Positions 6,540-14,589 of a stretch of 64,000 nt of DNA are shown here, one piece after another; the stretch's first letter is position 1; each line of letters opens with the position of its first letter. Under the pieces are notes generated by a model. It was not told where the DNA came from, made no database searches, and saw only the letters and a list, made by a program, of their open reading frames with translations. Both the position numbers and the translations under genes were made by a program. Source of the DNA: Clostridiaceae bacterium OM02-2AC. GTDB taxonomy: Bacteria > Bacillota_I > Bacilli_A > Erysipelotrichales > Erysipelotrichaceae. The DNA lies in NCBI GenBank assembly GCA_003481775.1, contig QULU01000023.1, positions 13,578 through 77,577 of the forward strand, in the 5' to 3' direction.

Positions 6540-8458
6540 GCTATTTTTTCTCCTTTCACTTTTTGCCGATTTGATTTGCTTGTGGCGTTCTGTTCAACAC
6601 ACACATTGCTATCAGAACTTTTTTCTTCTGCTATACGCTCATGCTCCGCAAATTCTTTTGATTTCTCACGAATCTTTTTCATATACTTACGATTGGATTC
6701 TCGTTTTCTGCGAAGTCGTTCCGCCTCTTTTTCAGCAGCAATCCTTTCTTCCTCTGTTGGTTCATGCTGCTCCACAGGTACTTGAAATTGCCCGACATAG
6801 TTAAGATATATCTCCACCTCTGTGGTGCGGTCTGCACCTTTTCCTTGTGGCTCGTGAACCAGAATTTTGTCGATAAATTCATTTATCATGGCAGGAGTAA
6901 GTTCTGTAATGTTCTCATACTTTTTAACCAGCTTTAGAAAACGCTCCACATTATTTTGACCGCCTATAATCCGTTGCATATCAGCGGTGTCAGTCTCAAT
7001 AATCTTGTTCAGCTCGTTCTGCTCATTTTCATAATCAGTAAGCATACTCTGAAAAAGCCTGTCCGGCAATCTTCCAATCACATTATCTTCATAGATTTTC
7101 CTGATAAGCATATCCAGTTCGTGAACTCGCTTCTGATTTCTTTCAATGCGGTTTTTTACAGTTTCAGAAACAGCAATATCTTTCATCGCCGATTCTTCTT
7201 GCAGAGAATAAACAAACTCCCGCTCATTCAAAGAAACATAATGGCAAGTCTCCTGTATGGTTTTCAGAATGATGCTTTTAAGTGCTTTTGTTGAAATATG
7301 GTGGCAAGTACAATGCCGGTCATATCTCTGACAACCCAGATTATATGTGGAACATTCATAACAATCTGCCGGATTGGAATGACTTGTCCTTTTTTCGCCT
7401 TTGGCAGTATAGTATATTCTTTCTCGCCCTTTCCGCTGCCTGTGATTATACATCGGCGCACCACAATCAGCACAGTAAATCTTTCCGGTCAGAACATTAG
7501 GCTCGCCCATAGGATCGGCTTTTCTTACATTCTGTCTTAACTTTTGAGCAAGCAGCCATGTTTCTTCATCGACAATAGGCTCTTGTGTATCATCAAAAAC
7601 CACCCAATCTTCCTTGTCTGCCCTTTTCGTCTTTTTGTCCTTATAGGAATTTTTGAATGTCCTGAAGTTGACAGTCTTTCCAATATACTCTGGTCGGGCA
7701 ATCAGAGTAGTAACCTGATTTCCTCGCCACATATACGGATTTTCTTTGTCATAGTTGCTTGCATGATTTCCAAGTCCCTTTTTTCCAAGATAATAAGACG
7801 GTCTTTCTATTTTTTCTTCTGAAAGTTCTCTTGCTATCTGATAAGGTCCTTTTCCCTCAATAGTCATGCGATAAATTCTGCGGACTACTTCAGCAGCTTC
7901 TTCATCAATAATCCAATGGTCGGGGTTTTCGGGGTCTTTCAAATAGCCGTATGGTGGGATATTACTTGTATGAGCGTTGCCGGAAGAACCTCTGGATTTC
8001 AGTACAGCTTTAATTTTCTTACTTGTGTCCCTGACAAACCACTCATTCATGATATTCAGAAAAGGGGCAAACTCACTGGTTTCTTGACGGTCACTGTCAA
8101 TACCATTATTGATTGCTATAAATCGAACTTCCTTTTCTCTAAACAGAATGTCAGTGAAAAAACCTACTTGCAGATGATCTCTGCCGATTCTGGACATATC
8201 TTTGCAGATACAGGCAGTGATTTCTCCGTTTTTAACACCTTCAACAAGTCTGTTCCATGAAGGTCTGTCAAAAGTCGCTCCACTCCAACCATCATCGGTA
8301 AAATGAACAAGATTCGTAAAACCATGTTTCATAGCATAATCTTCAAGCATTTGCTTTTGATGAACTATACTGTTACTCTCTCCAGCATTATCATCATCAC
8401 GAGACAGTCTTTCATACAAAGCAGTAATGCCATTGCTTCTATCTTTTTTTCTTCTCAT
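6536..8458 (-). CDS. tnpX: Large serine recombinase (TnpX-like)
   Basis: The 640-residue protein should excise and insert the transposon. The resolvase domain (about 10-160) has the catalytic Ser19 in YERLSRDDD and the conserved DMSRIGRDHLQ. A recombinase domain follows (about 165-300), then a zinc-ribbon pattern YCADCGAPMYN with further Cys pairs (about 325-400), a coiled coil (about 415-480) and a DUF4368-like end around ILVHEPQGKG. The ATG has AAAGGAG upstream and overlaps the stop of the broken topB reading frame. It may be transcribed from the topB operon in the integrated state. Confidence 0.9.
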   Translation of the reverse strand: MRRKKDRSNGITALYERLSRDDDNAGESNSIVHQKQMLEDYAMKHGFTNLVHFTDDGWSGATFDRPSWNRLVEGVKNGEITACICKDMSRIGRDHLQVGFFTDILFREKEVRFIAINNGIDSDRQETSEFAPFLNIMNEWFVRDTSKKIKAVLKSRGSSGNAHTSNIPPYGYLKDPENPDHWIIDEEAAEVVRRIYRMTIEGKGPYQIARELSEEKIERPSYYLGKKGLGNHASNYDKENPYMWRGNQVTTLIARPEYIGKTVNFRTFKNSYKDKKTKRADKEDWVVFDDTQEPIVDEETWLLAQKLRQNVRKADPMGEPNVLTGKIYCADCGAPMYNHRQRKGRERIYYTAKGEKRTSHSNPADCYECSTYNLGCQRYDRHCTCHHISTKALKSIILKTIQETCHYVSLNEREFVYSLQEESAMKDIAVSETVKNRIERNQKRVHELDMLIRKIYEDNVIGRLPDRLFQSMLTDYENEQNELNKIIETDTADMQRIIGGQNNVERFLKLVKKYENITELTPAMINEFIDKILVHEPQGKGADRTTEVEIYLNYVGQFQVPVEQHEPTEEERIAAEKEAERLRRKRESNRKYMKKIREKSKEFAEHERIAEEKSSDSNVCVEQNATSKSNRQKVKGEKIA

Positions 8459-9933
8459 GCTGAACTCCTTTCTTCAATTCCTATCCACTCCTTACGCTCA
8501 CAAAATATCACATCCGTATAGTGTTTCGGCGGTGAAGTTTTCCCTTCACGGAGACTTGCTGATACAGCTTCAAAAGTCTGTCCTTCCTTCAGCACAGGGA
8601 GAGCGGCATCTTCATTTTCTCTGTGTTCCGTTTCACTCTGCCTGATACTCATACGGTGAATCCGTTCCACCTCTTTCCAGCCGGACTGTAAGATGGTCTT
8701 TCCTTTTGCCGTAAAAGTATATCCCTGGCAGTCTAACATAGCGGTGACCGCTTCAAACCGGTTTGCCTGCGTTGTGGCACAAAGCAGTCTGACGGCAAGC
8801 AGGGTAAGCACATCCCGCTCCCCGGAAGGAAGCTCCGACAGGTCTGTCCGTGCAATCTCCACAGTTGGGATGATGGCATGGTGGTCGGTCACTTTGCTGT
8901 CGTCTGTTACCCGGTCAATGTCCGGCTCTCCGGCGCAGCCTTTTCCAAAGGGCATATTGTCACGCAGCCATAGGATCAGGGAAGCGGCGGTTGCCTGCAT
9001 GTCCTTCGTCAAATACTGGCTGTCCGTTCTCGGATAGGTTGCTAGCTTCTTTTCATAGAGAGATTGCACATAATCAAGGGTCTGTTGAGCCGTATAGCCA
9101 TAAATACGGTTACATTCCCTTTGCAGAGTTGTAAGGTCATAAAGGCGGGGAGGCTGTATAGTTTTTACCTGCTTTTCCGCAGAACGCACAAAAGCGGAGT
9201 TGTGGTCACAGTCCATACGGATTTTTTCAGCCTCGGATCGTTCCGTCATTTTTTCGCCGGAAGCAGTAAAACCTCCGCAGGTGATTTCCGGCACATAAAA
9301 AGGCCTGCTGATGAAGGATTCAATATCCGACTCACGCTGTACCAAAAGTGCCAGCGTCGGTGACATAACACGGCCGACATTTAGTGTGACACCATACAGG
9401 ACAGAAAAAAGCCGGGTGGCATTGATCCCGATCAGCCAGTCGGCTCCTGCCCGGCATACTGCCGCATCATAGAGTTTATCGTAATCACTGCCGGGACGGA
9501 GATGGTCAAAACCCTCACGGATCGCCGCATCCTCCATACTGGAAATCCAAAGGCGTTCCATAGGCTTATTACATCCGGCATATTCATAGACCAGACGGAA
9601 GATCAGTTCTCCTTCACGCCCGGCATCCGTAGCGCATACCACAGAATCAACCCGTTTGTCCTTCATCAGCCGGCACAAAAGGGCAAGCTGCTTTTTCTTA
9701 TCCTTTGGAACTTCATATTTCCAGTTTTCCGGTAGGATCGGAAGGTCCTCATACCGCCATTTGGCGTACTGTTCTTTGTAAGCCTCCGGCTGTGCCAGTT
9801 CCAAAAGATGTCCCACGCACCAGCTCACCAGATAACCGGAACCTTCGAGATAACCGTCTTTTCTTTCCGTTGCGCCTAATACTGCTGCCAGTGACATAGC
9901 AACAGAGGGCTTTTCTGCAATCACAAGTTTCAA
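8455..9933 (-). CDS. topB: DNA topoisomerase III, interrupted after the catalytic core
   Basis: Type IA topoisomerase of the conjugative element, probably acting in DNA processing for transfer. Residues 1-150 hold the TOPRIM domain (VIAEKPSVA, then DAGREGELIF), and the active-site Tyr is in ATYPRTDSQY near residue 300. Only about 470 family residues remain of the usual ~690; after SPPKHYTD the sequence changes to about 20 foreign residues donated by the inserted transposon. The start is TTG at 9931-9933 with AAGGAGG upstream. The missing end is presumably beyond the left of the window. Whether the shortened enzyme is active is unknown. Confidence 0.85.
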   Translation of the reverse strand: MKLVIAEKPSVAMSLAAVLGATERKDGYLEGSGYLVSWCVGHLLELAQPEAYKEQYAKWRYEDLPILPENWKYEVPKDKKKQLALLCRLMKDKRVDSVVCATDAGREGELIFRLVYEYAGCNKPMERLWISSMEDAAIREGFDHLRPGSDYDKLYDAAVCRAGADWLIGINATRLFSVLYGVTLNVGRVMSPTLALLVQRESDIESFISRPFYVPEITCGGFTASGEKMTERSEAEKIRMDCDHNSAFVRSAEKQVKTIQPPRLYDLTTLQRECNRIYGYTAQQTLDYVQSLYEKKLATYPRTDSQYLTKDMQATAASLILWLRDNMPFGKGCAGEPDIDRVTDDSKVTDHHAIIPTVEIARTDLSELPSGERDVLTLLAVRLLCATTQANRFEAVTAMLDCQGYTFTAKGKTILQSGWKEVERIHRMSIRQSETEHRENEDAALPVLKEGQTFEAVSASLREGKTSPPKHYTDVIFCERKEWIGIEERSSA

Positions 9934-9936
9934 TTT

Positions 9937-10062
9937 TTATTCCTCCTTCATAGTTTCAAATTCTTTATCCGCAAGTTTTCCGGTTTGCATAAGACACATC
10001 AACATAACGCCGGAAGCCATTCCTCCGGCAAAGGTAAGGAAATGTGAAATCAGGTTCCACAT
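9937..10062 (-). CDS. DUF3789-like small membrane protein
   Basis: A 41-residue protein: one hydrophobic helix with FAGGMASGVMLMCLMQ and a charged tail KLADKEFETMKEE. This is the usual DUF3789 pattern, often found next to topB in Tn1549-like elements. Of two in-frame ATGs the second (10060-10062) is chosen for its seven-base distance from AGGAGG. Its stop is three bases before the topB start, so they are coupled. Confidence 0.65.
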   Translation of the reverse strand: MWNLISHFLTFAGGMASGVMLMCLMQTGKLADKEFETMKEE

Positions 10063-10090
10063 AAGCATTCCTCCTAAAAATGGGTAAAGA

Positions 10091-10116
10091 AAAACGCCCA
10101 CTTCAAAGTGAGCGCA
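10091..10116 (-). terminator. Terminator after DUF1273 gene
   Basis: On the minus strand GCGCTCACTT pairs with AAGTGGGCG (one mismatch/wobble), followed by TTTTTC. It separates the DUF1273 gene from DUF3789-topB. Confidence 0.7.
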
Positions 10117-10127
10117 TCAACAGGTAT

Positions 10128-10637
10128 CTATTTTGTTTTTGGTTTCAAGTGATCCGGCAGGACGATCTCTCCAACCGGGATTTCCCGCAGTTCCTTTTTC
10201 ATCCGATGGGTGAAGCGGATCGTCTTTGCCGTACCGCCGGTTTCCCGTCCGTCATATACAGCGATCACTCGGTCGGAGTGCTCCACCATATAGCGGTTTC
10301 TGTGGGAGTAGACGCTTGGGAGATATTTTTCCTGTATGACAACAACATCCGCACAAGCCTCCAGCAGTTCACGGGTTCTTGTTTTCTTATTCAGGCTGTC
10401 CAGACGTTTGCGGTAAGGGATCACTGCGATCAGCTCCAGCGCCGGATTAGTCTGCTTTCTTTCCAACACCAGCTCTGCAAAATACTGATCCACGCCATCT
10501 GCAAAGCCACTCATAAAACAGGTAAATCCATCTGTAACGGCAGCATCGATCTCATGTTCCAAAGCGGCTTTTATTTTGTTGATCTCATTCTGCGGCAAAT
10601 CCCTGTGTCCGGTAACACAGCAAGTCTTTCCTTTCAT
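10128..10637 (-). CDS. DUF1273/YpsA-like SLOG-fold protein
   Basis: 169 residues opening with KTCCVTGHRDLP and carrying FMSGFADGVDQYFAE, the glycine-rich nucleotide-binding pattern of the SLOG superfamily, followed by AVIPYRKR and VVIQEKYLPSVYSHRNRYMVEHSDRVIAVYDG. This is typical of DUF1273 (YpsA). SLOG proteins bind nucleotides or NAD-like ligands and occur often in mobile elements and conflict systems; the exact role here is unknown. Its start has AAGGGATGA-like spacing after the divergent promoter region 10638-10786, which it shares with the XRE gene. Confidence 0.8.
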   Translation of the reverse strand: MKGKTCCVTGHRDLPQNEINKIKAALEHEIDAAVTDGFTCFMSGFADGVDQYFAELVLERKQTNPALELIAVIPYRKRLDSLNKKTRTRELLEACADVVVIQEKYLPSVYSHRNRYMVEHSDRVIAVYDGRETGGTAKTIRFTHRMKKELREIPVGEIVLPDHLKPKTK

Positions 10638-10786
10638 CGGTCATCCCTCCATCTGATAGGTAAAATTCTTCACTTTTCATATAGTAATAGATTTAATTTA
10701 GCAAGTCAACGATAATACCCTTTTTCCTTTTGCGGATAATAAAGGGGCGTGAGGTACAATCTATTACAGAATGGGAGGTGAAGGCG

Positions 10787-11101
10787 ATGTATGAAGATTT
10801 TGTCCCGGAACGATTAGCGAAGCTGCGGACACAAAAAGGAGTTTCCGCACGCGATATGTCTTTATCGTTAGGTCAGGCAAACAACTACATCAATAATATT
10901 GAGAATAAAAAGTCACTTCCCGCTATGCAGTCTTTTTTCTACATCTGCGAATATCTGGGTGTGACACCGCAGGAATTCTTTGATGAAGGAAATACCTACC
11001 CGGAAACCTTAAAGGAATTCATTGCAGAGGCAAGACAGCTTGATCCTCAATCCATGCAATATATCCTCGGTATTATGAAAGAACTCAATAGCAGAAAGTA
11101 A
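10787..11101 (+). CDS. XRE-family transcriptional regulator
   Basis: 104 residues with a Cro/CI helix-turn-helix in the first 60 (RLAKLRTQKGVSARDMSLSL, then NNYINNIENKKSLP) and a short helical tail FIAEARQLDPQSMQY. The start ATG has GGGAGGTG upstream; the longer reading has no site. It is divergent from the minus-strand operon around it, so it may control the DUF1273 promoter or its own. One of few plus-strand genes in the conjugative element. Confidence 0.8.
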   Translation: MYEDFVPERLAKLRTQKGVSARDMSLSLGQANNYINNIENKKSLPAMQSFFYICEYLGVTPQEFFDEGNTYPETLKEFIAEARQLDPQSMQYILGIMKELNSRK

Positions 11102-11127
11102 GCGGTCACGGTAATGGCCGCTTTTTT
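11102..11127 (+). terminator. Terminator of XRE gene
   Basis: An AGCGG/CCGCT stem with a GGTCACGGTAATGG-type loop, immediately after the stop codon and followed by TTTTTT on the plus strand. Confidence 0.65.
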
Positions 11128-11220
11128 CGTGACTTTCTTTATTATATTTTATAATGTTCTCGAAATGTCCGCTCCCTATACCGATAAGTATTCAAAAACT
11201 GTTCTCCAAACAGCCTTTTT

Positions 11221-11634
11221 CTATTCGCCGGTACTGCCAAAGCTGCCGGTTCCTCGTTCTGTTCCCAGATCGGTTACAAAATCCGCAATGACGATCGGCG
11301 TGATCACAAGCTGCCCGATACGGGCTCCCTTAAAAAGAGACTGCGCCTGATTGCTTACATTGCTGATGATCGCATGGATCTCTCCACGGTAGCCGGAATC
11401 CACAGGTGGCAGTTCACAGACCAGACCTTTTACCGCCATACTGGTACGGGGAAAGATATATCCCGCATACCCATCCGGTATTTCCAGTCCAAAACCAAGA
11501 GGAATTTTGGCGATTTCTCCGGGCTGTAAGGTGCAGTCATAGGGCAGATAAACATCTGCTCCGGCATCATTGCCATGCGGACGGTAAGGACGCTGGTGCT
11601 CCGGTACGCCAAAGTCAATCAGTTTTATTTTCAT
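11221..11634 (-). CDS. dut: dUTPase
   Basis: 137 residues of the trimeric dUTPase family, which hydrolyses dUTP to dUMP and pyrophosphate. The motifs appear in order: GNDAGADVYLP (motif 1), PRTSMAVKG (2), VDSGYRGEIHA (3), FKGARIGQLVI (4) and the C-terminal RGTGSFGSTG (5) that closes over the active site. The ATG at 11632-11634 overlaps the stop of thyX (ATGA), so the two are coupled. Together they give dTMP-making capacity and keep uracil out of DNA, perhaps useful when the element enters a new cell. Confidence 0.93.
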   Translation of the reverse strand: MKIKLIDFGVPEHQRPYRPHGNDAGADVYLPYDCTLQPGEIAKIPLGFGLEIPDGYAGYIFPRTSMAVKGLVCELPPVDSGYRGEIHAIISNVSNQAQSLFKGARIGQLVITPIVIADFVTDLGTERGTGSFGSTGE

Positions 11635-12374
11635 CGGCAGCCTCCTTCCCAAAGAGCAGGATAGTCTTTTTCTAAAATATCCTCCGGCGTCATATCTGCC
11701 TCCAATTTTCGCCCGCAGGTCATTTTACCTTCCAGACATCGATCCATCTGACAAAAAGGCCCGGTCAGTGATGGGGCAAACAAAGCAGGGCTTAGTTCAT
11801 AAAGTTCTTTCCAGACCTTTAGCAGCACAATCCTTGTTTCATCAGTATTTCTCCGGCATACCCGCTGGCTGATGATATGTTTCCACTGATAAGGGGTGGC
11901 GCTGATGAGCAGTACATTCCGTAATCCCTGGGGCGTGGCATAGCCGGCCGCATCGTGCCCGCTTCCGGCAGTGCACAGGGCTTCATAACATTTCATGCTT
12001 TCATGACAGCTTTTTAAGTACAATTCCCGTACCACTGCCGGAGCCGTCATAATAGAATACGGGACAGCGAAATCCGCCTGTCCCGTATAGTTGCTGTACT
12101 GCAGCGATGCACTCATAAATTTTACTTCGTTCTGGTGGCGGGTGATCTGCGCCAGAAAACGCCTGCTGGCGCCGACAATGGCTACCGTGATCACCGCAAA
12201 TTTCTGGATGGTAGGATGGGGAAGCGCCCCCATAGCTGCTACTGTCTGAACGCTGAATGATTTTTCGTAGAGCTCCATCAGGTCGTCCATTGAGGCAATC
12301 TTATGTCCCTGCTGGGTAAGTCTTGCCGCAAAGACCATGTTTTTTTCTGCTTCCGCTACCGCCTGGCAGTTCAA
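11631..12374 (-). CDS. thyX: FAD-dependent thymidylate synthase
   Basis: ThyX makes dTMP from dUMP using methylene-tetrahydrofolate and FAD. The core TRHQNEVKFMSASLQYS corresponds to the ThyX signature region, here with RHQ in place of the classical RHR, and the C-terminal ISQRVCRRNTDETR supplies substrate-binding Arg residues. No ATG starts the conserved frame; the frame continues upstream as IEVKIL with only ATT/ATA/TTG codons, and AGGAGG lies just before, overlapping the previous gene's end. So the true start is probably an ATT at about 12401 or 12389, or the TTG at 12372-12374. It is coupled to dut downstream. Confidence 0.85.
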   Translation of the reverse strand: MNCQAVAEAEKNMVFAARLTQQGHKIASMDDLMELYEKSFSVQTVAAMGALPHPTIQKFAVITVAIVGASRRFLAQITRHQNEVKFMSASLQYSNYTGQADFAVPYSIMTAPAVVRELYLKSCHESMKCYEALCTAGSGHDAAGYATPQGLRNVLLISATPYQWKHIISQRVCRRNTDETRIVLLKVWKELYELSPALFAPSLTGPFCQMDRCLEGKMTCGRKLEADMTPEDILEKDYPALWEGGCR

Positions 12375-12393
12375 AATTTTTACTTCAATCTGT

Positions 12394-12711
12394 TTAATTG
12401 GTATGTCCCTCCTTTACAATCGCTTTCAGTAAGAACAGATAGTTAAGACTGTCTGTGATCTTTTCGTCCCATGTGTCCATCGGATAAACTGTTTCCTCGG
12501 CAAAGCACATATCGTATAGAGAAACAATATGCTTTGCCAGCATACCGGCAAGGGCACGCTGGGGCGTTGTGTGCTGTAAAGTTGCCGCTGCCTTAAATGC
12601 ACCCAGCCGGTCCGGATCATCCCCGGTGTATTCTTTGGTTTTCCGTTTCAAGGTATCAGCACAGAGCCGCACCTGTTCGTCAAAAACGGCATTGACTTCA
12701 TTTTGCGTAAT
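12394..12711 (-). CDS. DUF1599/MazG-like small protein next to thyX
   Basis: About 105 residues (TQNEVNAVFDEQVRLCADTLKRKT...), all-helical, with an acidic end MDTWDEKITDSLNYLFLLKAI. The helix pattern and the final D-x-L/Y segment resemble DUF1599 (nucleotide-modification associated) or MazG-like proteins that often neighbour phage thyX; this is a visual match only. A longer reading to 12774 is rejected because it translates a terminator hairpin. With GGAGGG ahead, the best start is ATT at 12709-12711. It would form a nucleotide cluster with thyX and dut. Confidence 0.55.
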   Translation of the reverse strand: MTQNEVNAVFDEQVRLCADTLKRKTKEYTGDDPDRLGAFKAAATLQHTTPQRALAGMLAKHIVSLYDMCFAEETVYPMDTWDEKITDSLNYLFLLKAIVKEGHTN

Positions 12712-12739
12712 ATAGCATCCCTCCTTTGAAAACAAGAAA

Positions 12740-12771
12740 CCGGCTATTCTAAAGCATCTTAGAATAGCCGG
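12740..12771 (-). terminator. Perfect 13-bp stem after AbiEii gene
   Basis: Arms CCGGCTATTCTAA and TTAGAATAGCCGG pair perfectly around a six-base loop, just downstream of the toxin gene at 12795. The T-run on the minus strand is short (GTTTCTTGTTTTC), so termination may be partial. Confidence 0.65.
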
Positions 12772-12794
12772 CAAATAAATGGATATGTAATTGT

Positions 12795-13793
12795 TTATAG
12801 TGTATTGATCTCTTTTTCCAGTTCCTGGACCGCTGCTATGACTGTCTCAAATGTCGGAATATCCCCATACAACATATCCTGCATAGAGTTATAGTCCGCT
12901 TCCAATGCTGCGAACCGGTATTCCGGCGGGAGTAATTTTAATGTGCCCGGCACAGCCTCCGGGTACTTCGCCCATGATCTGGGATAGAATTTCATTTTGA
13001 AATCTACAACTTTCTTCAGGAGATCCAGCCTGGAAAAAGCAGCTTCTTTGACCGGTGTTGCAGCCATGCGGTAGAGATCATAATAATGTCTGGAATACCG
13101 CTGCGGCATTTCCAAATGTTCCGGTCTGTTCGCTTCATGGTGCAGGATTGTGGCTTTTTCCCAGAAGGTCCGTTCCGGGGCAACGGTAAGGATTGCAGTT
13201 TCTTTTTGCTCAAAAATCTTCGGATAATATTTTGCCGCGTATGGTTCGATCTGCGCTGTTTTTGCAGGAGTCCACGCTGCCAGCGCACCAATCTCTAAAC
13301 GGATCACCTGTAAGGTCGCCGTATTTGTAAAAAGGTGCGGATAGGCGAAAATGACCGTCTGTTTATCCTTTTCATCTATGTAGACATTTGCTTCACAACC
13401 GATTTCCTGGGATAAGCCGGCTTTGACTGCCGGGCAGAATGTTTCGGACAGAAATACCTCCGCACGCGCATTGGCTTCTTTGTTAAAAGCATCCTGTTTT
13501 GTATTGGAACGTTTCTCCCATGGTTCATCTTTGCCATATCCCAATACACGCCAGTCCAGAATCAAATCAATATCTTCTGAAAACCGGCTGATCAGGTGAA
13601 AGGCTTTTGAAAGGCTGGTACCGCCCTTAAAGGTGATGGACTCTTTCCATGGTGAGCGGTGAAATAAATAATCCAGCGTAAAACATACCCAAAAGTCTTT
13701 TTCTACAATGGCATCATTCAGCCCCATTTTATCTGCTGTATTTCTGAACAGCTCCCTACGGTCGTTATCTGAAAGTCTTGCTATATTTCTCAT
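12795..13793 (-). CDS. AbiEii/AbiGii-family nucleotidyltransferase toxin
   Basis: 332 residues of the AbiEii type IV toxin family. The nucleotidyltransferase motif FKGGTSLSKAF is followed by SEDIDLILDW (the metal-binding acidic pair), near residues 60-80. A later TFWEKATILHHEANR is also conserved in the family. AbiEii toxins add nucleotides to tRNA or otherwise block growth and give abortive phage defence or element maintenance. The start overlaps the end of the upstream gene by four bases (ATGA), as in known abiE operons. Confidence 0.88.
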   Translation of the reverse strand: MRNIARLSDNDRRELFRNTADKMGLNDAIVEKDFWVCFTLDYLFHRSPWKESITFKGGTSLSKAFHLISRFSEDIDLILDWRVLGYGKDEPWEKRSNTKQDAFNKEANARAEVFLSETFCPAVKAGLSQEIGCEANVYIDEKDKQTVIFAYPHLFTNTATLQVIRLEIGALAAWTPAKTAQIEPYAAKYYPKIFEQKETAILTVAPERTFWEKATILHHEANRPEHLEMPQRYSRHYYDLYRMAATPVKEAAFSRLDLLKKVVDFKMKFYPRSWAKYPEAVPGTLKLLPPEYRFAALEADYNSMQDMLYGDIPTFETVIAAVQELEKEINTL

Positions 13794-14407
13794 TGTACCT
13801 TTTCACCTCCACAAATCTGCCGTATCGTATCGTAAACCCAATCCGTAGACTCTGTTGCTTCCTTCAAGCAAGCCTGTTTATCCTTGGCTGTCAGTTTTTC
13901 GGAAAGCATCTGTATGACTTCTGGCGTAACATTCGATCTGCCAAGCGTTTTTAATGCCTGTATAACCAAACTTGTCATATAGGACAATCCGGTAATCTCT
14001 TTATTGGTCCGGTGCTTAAATTCCAGCTTTGTAGAGTTCCACTCGTAGGTCTTATATGGACCATCGCTGATATAGGACCATACTGCTGTTACCTGTGTTG
14101 AAAGACCTAACAGGTTCAATGCTGTATTCCCACATGGGGCAATCGTCCAGTGATAACTTCGTGCCAATGCGTTCGCCACCGCTTCCGGGTCTGCCGCCAC
14201 ATATTCATCCAGAAGTTTGCTATATTTTGGTTTTTCATAAACTCCTTTCAAAATACGGCGCAATGTTCCTGATTGCACTAAACGACTTAAACTTTGACGA
14301 ATAGTGGATGTATCTGCAATATCCGCAAAATCAGACATCACAAAAACAGTTCCATCTTCAAGAGAAAGAACACGCTCTCGTATTCGTTTTGTATATCCGT
14401 TGTCCAC
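13790..14407 (-). CDS. DUF6088/AbiEi-like antitoxin
   Basis: 205 residues. The N-terminal winged-helix region (RERVLSLEDGTVFVMSDFAD, TIRQSLSRLVQSGTLRRI, KGVYEKP) is that of DUF6088 and AbiEi antitoxins, which bind their own promoter. The rest would neutralise the toxin next door. The GTG at 14405-14407 is chosen because GGGAGG stands before it; a longer reading extends into the operator palindrome. Two long palindromes upstream (14423-14456, 14558-14589) are the likely binding sites. Confidence 0.8.
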   Translation of the reverse strand: MDNGYTKRIRERVLSLEDGTVFVMSDFADIADTSTIRQSLSRLVQSGTLRRILKGVYEKPKYSKLLDEYVAADPEAVANALARSYHWTIAPCGNTALNLLGLSTQVTAVWSYISDGPYKTYEWNSTKLEFKHRTNKEITGLSYMTSLVIQALKTLGRSNVTPEVIQMLSEKLTAKDKQACLKEATESTDWVYDTIRQICGGEKVQ

Positions 14408-14422
14408 AATACCGCCTCCCTT

Positions 14423-14456
14423 CATGTCACGAATATTATATATTATTCGTGACATG
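14423..14456. promoter_or_regulatory. Operator palindrome of the AbiE-type operon
   Basis: Perfect 13-bp arms CATGTCACGAATA and TATTCGTGACATG around an eight-base AT loop, just upstream of the antitoxin start. AbiEi antitoxins are known to bind inverted repeats in their promoters. Adjacent AT-rich sequence could hold the -10. Confidence 0.6.
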
Positions 14457-14557
14457 ATTGCAATAGGTCCTATTCCTCTTATTTTGAGTGTTCCCATTAA
14501 AAATCTGATTTATACATCAAAAATCAAAAATTTTGCAAGGCAGTACAGTTTTCATAT

Positions 14558-14589
14558 ATGTCACATATTTTATATATTATTCGTGACAT
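14558..14589. promoter_or_regulatory. Second operator copy
   Basis: ATGTCAC and GTGACAT arms with an AT-rich centre nearly the same as in the first operator, one arm partly degraded, 100 bases further upstream. It touches the stop codon of the gene at 14589-15071. Confidence 0.5.

Larger units (their letters stand above)
1..8513 (-). mobile_element. Tn4451-family mobilizable transposon (right part), inserted in topB
   Basis: A TnpX-like large serine recombinase, TnpV, a MobV relaxase (role of TnpZ in Tn4451) and single-gene cargo lie together on the minus strand. The right edge is placed where the topoisomerase III reading frame loses its family sequence, about 8512-8514, at a GA dinucleotide on the minus strand; GA targets are known for TnpX-type elements. 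The left edge is outside the window, because the C-terminal part of topB is not seen here. Tn4451 carries catP as cargo; here that role is taken by small hypothetical genes. Element assignment is family knowledge plus inference. Confidence 0.7.

Noticed and set aside
12394..12774. Start at 12774 for the DUF1599-like gene
   Set aside because: Its first residues are coded by a perfect terminator hairpin and no ribosome site is there.
12795..14407. AbiE pair as part of a new defence island with DUF1273
   Set aside because: AbiE-type pairs are ordinary stability modules; DUF1273 is divergently controlled and separated by the nucleotide genes.
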